The notes below the pieces were generated by a model. It searched no databases, was not told where the DNA came from, and was given only the letters and a program-made list of their open reading frames with translations. Both the position numbers and the translations under genes were made by a program. 10,790 bases of DNA from Deltaproteobacteria bacterium CG07_land_8_20_14_0_80_60_11. Its GTDB lineage: Bacteria; Desulfobacterota; Desulfobaccia; Desulfobaccales; 0-14-0-80-60-11. Shown here one piece after another: positions 1 through 5,483 of this stretch; the first letter of the stretch is position 1; each line of letters starts with the position of its first letter. Where the stretch lies: positions 867-11,656 of the forward strand of contig PEWM01000004.1 of assembly GCA_002779455.1 (NCBI GenBank), in the 5' to 3' direction.

Positions 1-97
1 CCAGATAAATCAGGTCCACGCTCCCTACGGGGATACGGCCGCTCCGCAGAATCTCCAAATTGTCCCCGAAAAACAGCTGGTTTTTCCAGGCGTCCAT
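1..97 (-). CDS. DNA methyltransferase, N-terminal fragment (runs off window edge)
   Basis: Only the first 32 codons are in the window; the gene continues past base 1. The visible protein begins MDAWKNQLFFGDNLEILR and reaches SVDLIYL, the stretch that in beta-class N6-adenine/N4-cytosine DNA methyltransferases leads into catalytic motif IV (DPPF/DPPY), which would lie just outside. It matches the start of the complete methyltransferase at 5484-7058 nearly residue for residue (W-N-L-F-G-D-N-L-I-L-R, then SVDLIYL). Start choice: the ATG at 97-95 directly follows the TGA stop of hepT (100-98), and a strong GGGAGGGG ribosome site (103-110) lies 5 nt upstream inside the end of hepT. It is therefore translated as the third gene of the mntA-hepT unit. 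Whether it carries a nuclease domain cannot be seen here. The truncation is only the window border. Confidence 0.82.
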   Translation of the reverse strand, partial: MDAWKNQLFFGDNLEILRSGRIPVGSVDLIYL

Positions 98-439
98 TCA
101 CGCCCCTCCCAGATCGTCCAGAATAGCCCGCACTTGCCTTTCCAGAACCGGCAGGTCATTTTCGACAATCTTCCAGACCCGTTCCAGATTAACCCCAAGA
201 TAATCATGCACCACCACGTTTCTGAATTTGGCGATTTCCTTCCAGGCTGCGTCCGGGTAAGAATTCTTCAAACCGTCAGACAGACGCAGAGTTGATTCAG
301 TCAAGGTATGCAGGTTGCGCAACACGGCATCCTGGATGAGGTGAGAAACCATAAAGGCGTCTTTGCCTGCCTCGGTAAACTCTTTGATTCTTTCCAGACA
401 TTCGAGGATATACACCAGGTAAAATTTGTCACTTTTCAT
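98..439 (-). CDS. hepT: HepT-like HEPN-domain RNase toxin
   Basis: A 113-residue helical protein of the HEPN (DUF86/HepT) family, the toxin half of the HEPN-MNT toxin-antitoxin type. The defining RX4HXY motif is intact near the C terminus (R73, H78, Y80, in KFRNVVVHDYL). In this family R and H form the RNA-cleaving site at a dimer interface. In characterised HepT proteins the tyrosine is the residue that the MntA partner modifies with AMP to silence the toxin. Start choice: the ATG at 439-437 overlaps the TGA of mntA by 4 nt (ATGA). A TTG-initiated extension to 481 would overlap the mntA coding region by 46 nt and is unlikely. Length fits the family (about 110-145 aa). It lies between mntA and a DNA methyltransferase gene that starts on the next base after its stop. 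Predicted cytoplasmic. RNase activity is inferred from family knowledge. Confidence 0.88.
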   Translation of the reverse strand: MKSDKFYLVYILECLERIKEFTEAGKDAFMVSHLIQDAVLRNLHTLTESTLRLSDGLKNSYPDAAWKEIAKFRNVVVHDYLGVNLERVWKIVENDLPVLERQVRAILDDLGGA

Positions 440-726
440 AATGGCACCGCTTCTTGTAGAACCTGGTCTTTTATGTACCAATGGAGGGCTCCTTCGGTGA
501 CCACATCCACTTCACAGCCCATGAGTTCTTCCAAATCTATGATTAATCCGGCTGGAAACCAGGAGGAAGTTTCAGGGCCGGCATCCACCAGAATATCCAC
601 ATCGCTTTCCGGCCCCGCCTCCCCCCTCGCCACGGAGCCGAACAGGCGGACATTATACGCCCCGTGTTTGGCGGCGATGGTTAAGATTTCTTGCCGCTTT
701 TCCCGCAACAATTCGGTAAGGCCCAT
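436..726 (-). CDS. mntA: MntA-like minimal nucleotidyltransferase antitoxin
   Basis: A 96-residue MNT-domain protein. The nucleotidyltransferase signature GSX10DXD is complete (G30-S31 ... D42-V-D44, in GSVARGEAGPESDVDILVD), and the third metal-binding acidic residue is probably D74 (CEVDVVTE). Characterised MntA antitoxins adenylylate the partner HepT on the tyrosine of RX4HXY, and an intact catalytic centre here suggests the same. Start choice: ATG at 726 with an AGGAGG ribosome site at 736-741, 9 nt away; longer in-frame extensions to 861 run through the upstream terminator and are rejected. The 4-nt overlap with hepT implies translational coupling, with antitoxin made first. It is first in the mntA-hepT-methyltransferase unit and is insulated from hppA by the terminator at 802-832, so it needs its own promoter in 727-801. 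Confidence 0.88.
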   Translation of the reverse strand: MGLTELLREKRQEILTIAAKHGAYNVRLFGSVARGEAGPESDVDILVDAGPETSSWFPAGLIIDLEELMGCEVDVVTEGALHWYIKDQVLQEAVPL

Positions 727-754
727 GCGCGTTTTCCTCCTGCCTAAATATCCG

Positions 755-763
755 TTTATATTA
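755..763 (-). promoter_or_regulatory. Possible -10 region for mntA-hepT-methyltransferase
   Basis: The 75-nt gap between the hppA terminator and mntA must hold the promoter of the unit. The only AT-rich stretch gives overlapping -10-like hexamers on the minus strand (TAATAT at 763-758, TATAAA at 760-755). No recognisable -35 sits at 16-18 nt, so the promoter is weak, needs an activator, or is misplaced. Confidence 0.25.
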
Positions 764-801
764 TCACAAATTGCTGCTGGTGGCTGATTCGATTCAACCA
801 T

Positions 802-832
802 AAAAAAGCCGGCCCCAGACGGGACCGGCTTT
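802..832 (-). terminator. Intrinsic terminator of hppA
   Basis: Read on the minus strand, an AAAGCCGG(U)CCC arm pairs with GGGGCCGGCUUU (808-816 with 821-829, extended by three A-T pairs) around a 4-nt loop and runs into six T (807-802). The single imperfect position is a G-U wobble in the minus-strand RNA but a C-A mismatch in the plus-strand RNA, which supports minus-strand use. It lies 40 nt past the hppA stop and separates hppA from mntA. Confidence 0.88.
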
Positions 833-872
833 GCGGTGCAATGAGGGTACGCCGGGCGCACCCTGCAAGATA

Positions 873-2942
873 TTACTTCAGGTACTTGATGAGCAGGGGC
901 ACGATCAAGAGGGCCACGATGTTGACGACCTTGATCATCGGGTTGATGGCGGGGCCGGCGGTGTCCTTGTAGGGGTCGCCGACGGTGTCGCCGGTGACCG
1001 CGGCTTTGTGGGCGTCAGAACCCTTGCCGCCGTAGAGGCCGTCTTCGATGGCCTTCTTGGCGTTATCCCAGGCGCCGCCGCCGGAGGTCATGGAGATGGC
1101 CAGGAACAGCCCGGTGACGATGGAGCCGATGAGCATGCCGCCCAGGGCCACGGGACCCAAGCCGGGCATGAAGCCGACGATCAGGGGCGCACACACCGGG
1201 ATCAGGGCCGGGAACATCATCTGGCGCAGGGCGCTCTTGGTGACGATGTCCACGCAGGTGCCGTACTGGGGCTTGCCGGTACCTTCCATGATGCCCGGGA
1301 TTTCCCGGAACTGGCGCCGCACTTCCTCCACCACGCCGCCGGCGGCCTTACCAACGGCCTCCATGCACAGGGCGGCGAAGAAGTAGGGCAGCAGACCGCC
1401 GATGAACAGGCCGGCGATGACGCGAGGATCGGCCAGGTCAAAGGTCATGACCCCGGGGAAGGAGCGGGAGTACTCGGCGAAGAGCACCAGGGCGGCCAGA
1501 CCGGCGGAGCCGATGGCGTAACCCTTGGTGACGGCCTTGGTGGTGTTGCCCACCGCATCCAGGGGATCGGTGATGTCCCGAATCTCTTGCGGCAGTTCCG
1601 ACATCTCGGCGATGCCGCCGGCGTTGTCGGTGATGGGACCGTAAGAGTCAATGGCCACCACGATACCGGTCATGGAGAGCATGGCCACCGCGGTCAGCGC
1701 AATGGCGTATAGGCCGGTGCCGGGGTGGGCCAGACCGCCGCCCAGGTGGAAGGCCGCCAGGATGGCCGCGACGATGACGATAACCGGCGCCGCGGTGGAC
1801 TTCATGGACATGGCCAGGCCCTGGATGACGTTGGTGCCGTGGCCGGTGGTGGAGGCCTTGGCAATGGACTTCACCGGGTTAAAGCTCTTGGAGGTGAAGT
1901 ATTCGGTGATGGCCACGATCAGGCCGGTGAGCACTACGCCGATCACCGCCAGCAGAAAGACGTTAAAGGGCGGAATCGCAAAGCCCACGGCGCCCTTGGC
2001 GGCTTTAGAGGCCACGCCGACCATGAACTTGTTAACCAGGGGGTAGAAAGCGATGATCGCCAGAATGCCCGCCGTAGCCAACCCCTTATACAGGGCGCCC
2101 ATGACGTAGCCGCTTTTCCCCAAACGCACAAAGTAGGTGCCGATGACCGAGGCGATGATGGACACGCCGCCGATGACCATGGGGAAGACGATGGCCGGAG
2201 AACCGGCGCCGTAAACGGTGTAGGCCAGCAGCATAGCGGCCACCACGGTCACGACGTAAGTCTCGTAAAGGTCGGCGGCCATACCGGCGCAGTCACCCAC
2301 GTTGTCGCCCACTTGGTCGGCGATAACCGCGGGGTTGCGGGGGTCGTCCTCGGGGATGCCGGCTTCGACTTTACCTACCAGATCGGCGCCCACGTCAGCA
2401 GCCTTGGTGTAGATGCCGCCGCCCAACCGGGCGAAGACGCTCACCAGGGAGCAGCCAAAGCCCAGACCGATGAGGGCGTGCATGGCATCCTGGGGAGCAG
2501 CCGTCATCAAGAATTTGTAGTAGCCGGCCACACTCAACAGGGCTAGGCCTACTACCATCATGCCGGTGACGGAGCCGCCCCGGAAGGATACTTTCAGGGC
2601 GTGGGCCATGCTGGTAAAAGCTGCCTGGGCGGTGCGCACATTCGCCCGCACCGACACGTACATGCCGACGTAACCGGCCAGGGCCGAACCCACCGCGCCG
2701 ATGACGAAGCCGATGGCGGTGTATTTGCCCAGAGCGAACAGCAGCACGAAGACGACCGCGCCCACCATGGCTACGGTCTTGTACTGCCGGTTTAAGAAGG
2801 CATTGGCGCCTTCCCGCACCGCCGCGGAGATTTCCTGCATCCGGGGGTTGCCGGCGTCCTGTTTCAGGACCCAGGTGGTGGTGAACAGGCCGTAAGCCAC
2901 GCCCACCGCGCCACAGATCAACGCAAAACTCATAATATCCAT
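873..2942 (-). CDS. hppA: Membrane-bound K+-independent proton-pumping pyrophosphatase
   Basis: A 689-residue polytopic membrane enzyme that couples hydrolysis of pyrophosphate to proton export across the inner membrane. Family hallmarks are all present: the PPi-binding DVGADLVGKVE at residues 183-193, DNVGD at 213-217, a TDNAGG segment near 438-443, and the C-terminal GDTVGDPYKDTAGPAINP region. Ion preference: the segment GNTTKAVT (465-472) has Lys469 where K+-dependent enzymes have Ala. In the family this lysine replaces K+ (the A460K effect described for the Carboxydothermus enzyme), so this is predicted to be K+-independent and H+-pumping rather than Na+-pumping. Start: ATG at 2942 with AGGAGG at 2955-2960, a rather long 12-nt spacing; the next Met is further away. 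Monocistronic by appearance, with its own terminator. It recovers energy from biosynthetic PPi, which is common in energy-limited anaerobes. Confidence 0.97.
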   Translation of the reverse strand: MDIMSFALICGAVGVAYGLFTTTWVLKQDAGNPRMQEISAAVREGANAFLNRQYKTVAMVGAVVFVLLFALGKYTAIGFVIGAVGSALAGYVGMYVSVRANVRTAQAAFTSMAHALKVSFRGGSVTGMMVVGLALLSVAGYYKFLMTAAPQDAMHALIGLGFGCSLVSVFARLGGGIYTKAADVGADLVGKVEAGIPEDDPRNPAVIADQVGDNVGDCAGMAADLYETYVVTVVAAMLLAYTVYGAGSPAIVFPMVIGGVSIIASVIGTYFVRLGKSGYVMGALYKGLATAGILAIIAFYPLVNKFMVGVASKAAKGAVGFAIPPFNVFLLAVIGVVLTGLIVAITEYFTSKSFNPVKSIAKASTTGHGTNVIQGLAMSMKSTAAPVIVIVAAILAAFHLGGGLAHPGTGLYAIALTAVAMLSMTGIVVAIDSYGPITDNAGGIAEMSELPQEIRDITDPLDAVGNTTKAVTKGYAIGSAGLAALVLFAEYSRSFPGVMTFDLADPRVIAGLFIGGLLPYFFAALCMEAVGKAAGGVVEEVRRQFREIPGIMEGTGKPQYGTCVDIVTKSALRQMMFPALIPVCAPLIVGFMPGLGPVALGGMLIGSIVTGLFLAISMTSGGGAWDNAKKAIEDGLYGGKGSDAHKAAVTGDTVGDPYKDTAGPAINPMIKVVNIVALLIVPLLIKYLK

Positions 2943-2975
2943 ACCGTCCCCTATCCTCCTATAAAGTAATGATTT

Positions 2976-2990
2976 CCTTAAGGTTTAAGG
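2976..2990. promoter_or_regulatory. Perfect dyad in the hppA leader
   Basis: CCTTAA-GGT-TTAAGG is a perfect 6-bp inverted repeat with a 3-nt spacer, 33 nt before the hppA start codon and close to its ribosome site. It could be an operator or a small leader hairpin. No known regulator is recognised, and chance occurrence is possible. Confidence 0.3.
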
Positions 2991-3077
2991 TCTTTAACCA
3001 AAACTCCCGAGCGAAACGTACATCACCTCCCCTAGACTGTTTCTGGAACTGTGAGCGATTTTATAGCTGAATGTTAA

Positions 3078-3107
3078 TTCATACCCTAGAATGGCACCGG
3101 GTGTAAA
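3078..3107 (-). promoter_or_regulatory. Candidate sigma-70 promoter of hppA
   Basis: On the minus strand TTTACA (3107-3102, 5 of 6 consensus bases) is followed after 18 nt by TATGAA (3083-3078, 4 of 6). This would start a transcript about 130 nt before hppA. It begins directly after the stop of the upstream membrane-protein gene at 3117. A second AT-rich hexamer TATAAA lies slightly downstream, without a clear -35. Confidence 0.35.
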
Positions 3108-3116
3108 GGAAAAATT

Positions 3117-3806
3117 TCACAAGTCCGATTTATTGGGGCCGGGGTCTTTCGAAATATCGGGAGAAGGCAACAGATTGACGGCGGCGGCGGAAATATTTAT
3201 TTTCTCGTGAAGCTCAGCGGCCAGCTCCGGATGGAGTTTCGGGTCCACCACCACCACCCCGTGGCGCTCCGCCAGGGTCAGGAGGTATTGATACTCCATG
3301 GCCTGCTTCTGCAACCGGTAGCGCAGCCAGAGACGCAGCGGCAGGTACAGCAACGCCAGGGCCAGCAGGGCGATGAGCCCGTAGGCGCCCCCCAACCCGA
3401 TAAACTTGATGGCCGCCGCCGCCAGAGGCAGGGCGTTCTTGCCCTGAATGGCCAACCCCAGGACCGCCATGAAGGCCAGGAGCCCCAGGAGGTAGCGCCG
3501 CCGCCGGCCGCCTCTTCTTTTGGCGTTGACGGGGGTCTCCGGGGGCTCCTGACCAAAAAATTCGAACCCCTGGATGACGACCCCGAAGAGGAACACCAGG
3601 GCGATGGGGGCGACGAAGGCGGCCAGCAGGTATGGGCTCCAGGGGAACGGGATGACCACCGGGTGCTCCGTAAAGATGCCCTCATCCAGCTGCCAGATGA
3701 GGGTGAAGACCAGGATGAGGATCTCCACCAGCCCCACCACCACCAGAAAGCTGTTAAAAACGTAACGCTTTTCCAGGGGATCGTAAAAATTGAAGAATCT
3801 GGCCAT
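3117..3806 (-). CDS. Unrecognised four-helix membrane protein
   Basis: A 229-residue protein that I cannot assign to a named family. Four hydrophobic segments are visible at about residues 17-39, 57-80, 104-121 and 132-157. A very basic linker (KRRGGRRRR, 96-104) between helices 2 and 3 should be cytoplasmic by the positive-inside rule. The N terminus carries FFNFYDPLEKRY, and the polar C-terminal tail (about 158-229) begins with basic helix RYRLQKQAMEYQYLL and a VVVVDPKLHPEL segment. The start ATG at 3806 has no evident Shine-Dalgarno; the upstream leader is the A-rich heptamer array 3816-3841. It lies 68 nt after the MauE/DoxX-like gene on the same strand and may share its transcript. Function unknown; an inner-membrane accessory to the rhodanese/DoxX-like module is only a positional guess. 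Confidence 0.78.
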   Translation of the reverse strand: MARFFNFYDPLEKRYVFNSFLVVVGLVEILILVFTLIWQLDEGIFTEHPVVIPFPWSPYLLAAFVAPIALVFLFGVVIQGFEFFGQEPPETPVNAKRRGGRRRRYLLGLLAFMAVLGLAIQGKNALPLAAAAIKFIGLGGAYGLIALLALALLYLPLRLWLRYRLQKQAMEYQYLLTLAERHGVVVVDPKLHPELAAELHEKINISAAAVNLLPSPDISKDPGPNKSDL

Positions 3807-3815
3807 GTGAAAGAC

Positions 3816-3841
3816 GGTTTTTGGTTTTTAGTTTTTAGTTT
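3816..3841. repeat. Tandem heptamer array (GGTTTTT/AGTTTTT)
   Basis: Four consecutive 7-nt units on the plus strand: GGTTTTT (3816-3822), GGTTTTT (3823-3829), AGTTTTT (3830-3836) and a partial AGTTT (3837-3841). It lies 10 nt upstream of the ATG of the minus-strand membrane-protein gene, where a ribosome site is expected. The unit resembles the GGTTTTC heptamers at 7789-7806, but no inverted partner is seen here. Confidence 0.75.
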
Positions 3842-3843
3842 GC

Positions 3844-3867
3844 CCAGGGGGCGCCTGGCGCACCAGG
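3844..3867. other. Three alternating CCAGG/CCTGG arms (mutually exclusive hairpins)
   Basis: CCAGG (3844-3848), CCTGG (3854-3858) and CCAGG (3863-3867) lie in a row just past the stop of the MauE/DoxX-like gene. The middle arm can pair with either neighbour, giving two competing 5-bp stems. There is no T-run on the minus-strand side, so it is not a convincing terminator. It may slow or protect the transcript end, or be chance in GC-rich DNA. Confidence 0.3.
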
Positions 3868-3874
3868 TTATGGC

Positions 3875-4336
3875 TCAAGGCCCGGCTGGGGCAATCGACC
3901 CCGGCCCGCATTTTTCAGACCTTAACAACTCCCACCAATACAGCCCGGCGGCCCAGATTAACAAAACCGCATCCTCCAGCACCGCGCCCATCCCCACCTG
4001 CCTCTCAAAAAACAGGCCGCAGCCGCAGTCGATGGTGAGCCCCCGGGCCATGGTGATGAGGATGACGATCAGGAAGCCGGCCACCAGCCCGGCCAGGAGG
4101 AGCAGGCAACTCCGCCGCTTGAGGCCCGCCCCCAGGCAGAGCCCCGCGGCGATCTCCAGCCACGGCAGCCCCGCCGCCGCCACGCCCACCAGGCTCTCCG
4201 GCAGCAACCGGTAAGCCAGCACGGCTTCGGCAAATTCATAGGGGTTTAGGACTTTTTGCAGCCCGGCATAAAAAAAAAGCCCGCCCAAAACCACTTCCAG
4301 CACCCGGAGCCCAAGAACGCTACTGCTTATCCGCAA
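3875..4336 (-). CDS. MauE/DoxX-family redox-associated membrane protein
   Basis: A 153-residue inner-membrane protein with four predicted helices (about 8-28, 48-70, 76-96, 117-135). Family features are KVLNPYEFAEAVLAYRLLP after helix 1 and the conserved cysteine pair in IDCGCG (C104, C106) after helix 3. The MauE/DoxX/DoxD-like superfamily is linked to envelope thiol and sulfur redox chemistry; MauE itself assists disulfide formation in methylamine dehydrogenase. Here the neighbour upstream is an anchored rhodanese, which fits sulfur or disulfide handling. Start choice: TTG at 4336 (LRISSSV, read as Met) with GGGGAG 6 nt upstream; no ATG exists before helix 1. A run of nine T (plus-strand A4270-4278) lies in the codons for LFFY of helix 1 and could be a slippage site. 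It follows the rhodanese gene after a 176-nt repeat-containing gap. Confidence 0.82.
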   Translation of the reverse strand: MRISSSVLGLRVLEVVLGGLFFYAGLQKVLNPYEFAEAVLAYRLLPESLVGVAAAGLPWLEIAAGLCLGAGLKRRSCLLLLAGLVAGFLIVILITMARGLTIDCGCGLFFERQVGMGAVLEDAVLLIWAAGLYWWELLRSEKCGPGSIAPAGP

Positions 4337-4355
4337 GTCTCACTCCCCAAAAGCC

Positions 4356-4510
4356 GGGGGGGAAAAGGGGAAAAGGGGAAAGGGCGAAAAGGAAAAGACC
4401 GCAATTTCCCTGTTCGGGCGGCTCACCGGCAACCTAAATGTAAAAAGTATAGTCAAACCAAATGCAACTATTCCCTCTTCCCCTTTTCGCCTTTTTCCCT
4501 TTTCCCCCCT
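4356..4510. repeat. Inverted pair of GGGGAAAA-type arrays between rhodanese and DoxX-like genes
   Basis: The left arm (4356-4398) reads as G-runs separated by AAAA (GGGGAAAA repeated, then GGGCGAAAAGG). The right arm (about 4473-4510) is its approximate reverse complement (CCCCTTTTCGCC, TTTTT, CCC, TTTT, CCCCCC). The arms share about 30 nt of imperfect complementarity and enclose roughly 75 nt. The right arm starts next to the TAA of the rhodanese gene, and the left arm ends about 20 nt before the TTG start of the DoxX-like gene. The rest of the 176-nt gap holds a GC-rich segment and an AT-rich stretch with a TATACT hexamer but no clear -35. The transcript could fold into a long hairpin. This may be a small repeat element. 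Confidence 0.7.
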
Positions 4511-4512
4511 CT

Positions 4513-5016
4513 TTATTTCCCCGTGTCCGCCGGGTAGCCGGCTTCATCCCAGGCCCGGAATCCCCCTAGATAGGCCGTCACCCGGGTAAATCCCAGGGCC
4601 TGGAGTTTTTCCGCCACCTTCAAGGCCAGGTCGCAGCTGACCTGCCCGCAGTACACCACGATCTCTTGGTCTTTGGCGAGGCCCGCCACTTTCTCGGCCA
4701 CGCCGGCCGAAACCCTGTCCGGGGGGATATTGAGGGACTTGGGGACGTGCAACTCGTTAAACTCGTCGGCGGGCCGGGCGTCAATAAACCGGGCTTGGCC
4801 TTGCTCAAACAGGGCGTAAGCCTGGGCCAGGTTGACGGTTTTCACTCCCTGGAACTGTTCGGCCCGGCGCTGGTCCCGCACCTGCGCAAGGCGCGGGGCC
4901 AGTTCGCCCCGCCAGGAGGCGCGCACCAGGGGCCACTGCTGCGCCAGCCCGAAGAGCACGGCTGCCCCCAGGATGAACCCGGCCCAGGCCAGGTCCTGCC
5001 GCCACCCCCGGCTCAT
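4513..5016 (-). CDS. Membrane-anchored rhodanese-domain protein
   Basis: A 167-residue single-domain rhodanese (sulfurtransferase fold) with an N-terminal membrane anchor. Residues about 10-30 form the hydrophobic segment; the rhodanese domain runs from about 60 to 164, so it most likely faces the periplasm. Visible family features are RFIDARPADEFNELHVPKS (77-94), the active-site loop VVYCGQVSC with candidate catalytic Cys123, and the C-terminal YLGGFRAWDEAGYP (149-162). The loop has a second cysteine (C128) five residues after C123, which is less usual and could allow an intraloop disulfide. Start: ATG at 5016, overlapping the TGA of the upstream gene by 4 nt (ATGA). The longer in-frame reading to 5184 is rejected because it lies inside that gene. 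Likely carries persulfide sulfur or senses thiol redox state together with the DoxX-like neighbour (inference). Confidence 0.9.
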   Translation of the reverse strand: MSRGWRQDLAWAGFILGAAVLFGLAQQWPLVRASWRGELAPRLAQVRDQRRAEQFQGVKTVNLAQAYALFEQGQARFIDARPADEFNELHVPKSLNIPPDRVSAGVAEKVAGLAKDQEIVVYCGQVSCDLALKVAEKLQALGFTRVTAYLGGFRAWDEAGYPADTGK

Positions 5017-5456
5017 TGCGGCTGCTTCCCCGCCGGTGCGGTCTGAGGGGGTGGGGCGCCGGGAGGCGGCTCGATCTCCGAGGCGGCGTAATGCTTCTGG
5101 CCGGCGTAATACAGGGCCAGGGGCAGAAAACCTTCGTCTTCCTTGCTGAAGCCGGCCTCTTTGGTGTTGTGAAAATACCGCCACACCCGCCCGTTCGCAA
5201 GGTCCACCAGGAACACCTGCTTGCCGTCGGCCACCATCTGATACCGGGACCCCATGGCCTGGGAGGCCAATTTCTTGAGACTCGCGGGCCCGCCTTTCCC
5301 CTCTCCGGGGAGCGGTTGGGACTGCAAGTCTTCTGCCGCCTGCTGGGCCAGCCGGTCATGGCCATACGGGCTGTACAGCCAAAAAATGCTGGCGCCCACC
5401 ACCCCCACTAACAAACTGATGATCGCGGTCCACGTCCAGCTTCTACTACGCGCCAT
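5013..5456 (-). CDS. Small anchored envelope protein, unrecognised
   Basis: A 147-residue protein with one membrane segment at about residues 10-28 (AIISLLVGVVGASIFWL) preceded by basic residues, so the rest should be periplasmic. The folded core (about 60-128) contains KQVFLVDLANGRVWRYF and a GFLPLALYY stretch; the last 20 residues are rich in Pro and Gln and probably disordered. I do not recognise a named family, though the core reads like one beta-propeller or PQQ-type strand unit, too short for a full propeller. Start: ATG at 5456 with GGAGGT (5462-5467) 5 nt upstream. It overlaps the rhodanese gene by 4 nt, so the two are co-translated and probably act together. The methyltransferase gene ends only 27 nt upstream with no terminator between. 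Confidence 0.8.
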   Translation of the reverse strand: MARSRSWTWTAIISLLVGVVGASIFWLYSPYGHDRLAQQAAEDLQSQPLPGEGKGGPASLKKLASQAMGSRYQMVADGKQVFLVDLANGRVWRYFHNTKEAGFSKEDEGFLPLALYYAGQKHYAASEIEPPPGAPPPQTAPAGKQPQ

Positions 5457-5483
5457 TGGCCACCTCCATCCGGCTGCTTTAGG

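Noticed and set aside
1..97. Left-edge methyltransferase as a truncated pseudogene
   Set aside because: The frame is open up to the first base; the shortness is the window border, so nothing can be said about decay.
440..481. TTG-initiated extension of hepT
   Set aside because: It would overlap mntA by 46 nt; the ATG at 439 gives the typical ATGA coupling and family length.
727..861. N-terminal extension of mntA to 861
   Set aside because: It runs through the intrinsic terminator at 802-832 and lacks a ribosome site, whereas ATG 726 has AGGAGG at proper spacing.
831..2546. Long plus-strand open frames opposite hppA (831-1712 and 1725-2546)
   Set aside because: They mirror the GC-rich hppA codons, give His/Gly/Asp-rich low-complexity products, and hppA matches its family over the full length.
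2994..3023. Nine-codon open frame (MYVSLGSFG) in the hppA leader preceded by a strong AGGGGAGGTG
   Set aside because: The Shine-Dalgarno core ends only about 1 nt before the ATG, too close for initiation, and the peptide has no codon bias suggesting an attenuator.
3207..4214. 335-codon plus-strand open frame across the membrane-protein and DoxX-like genes
   Set aside because: The product is Gln/Pro/Arg-rich without any domain, and it spans two genes whose minus-strand products have clear membrane topology and, for one, the DCGCG motif.
5017..5184. N-terminal extension of the rhodanese gene
   Set aside because: These codons lie within the co-directional 147-aa gene; the ATG at 5016 overlaps its stop by 4 nt and directly precedes the membrane anchor.
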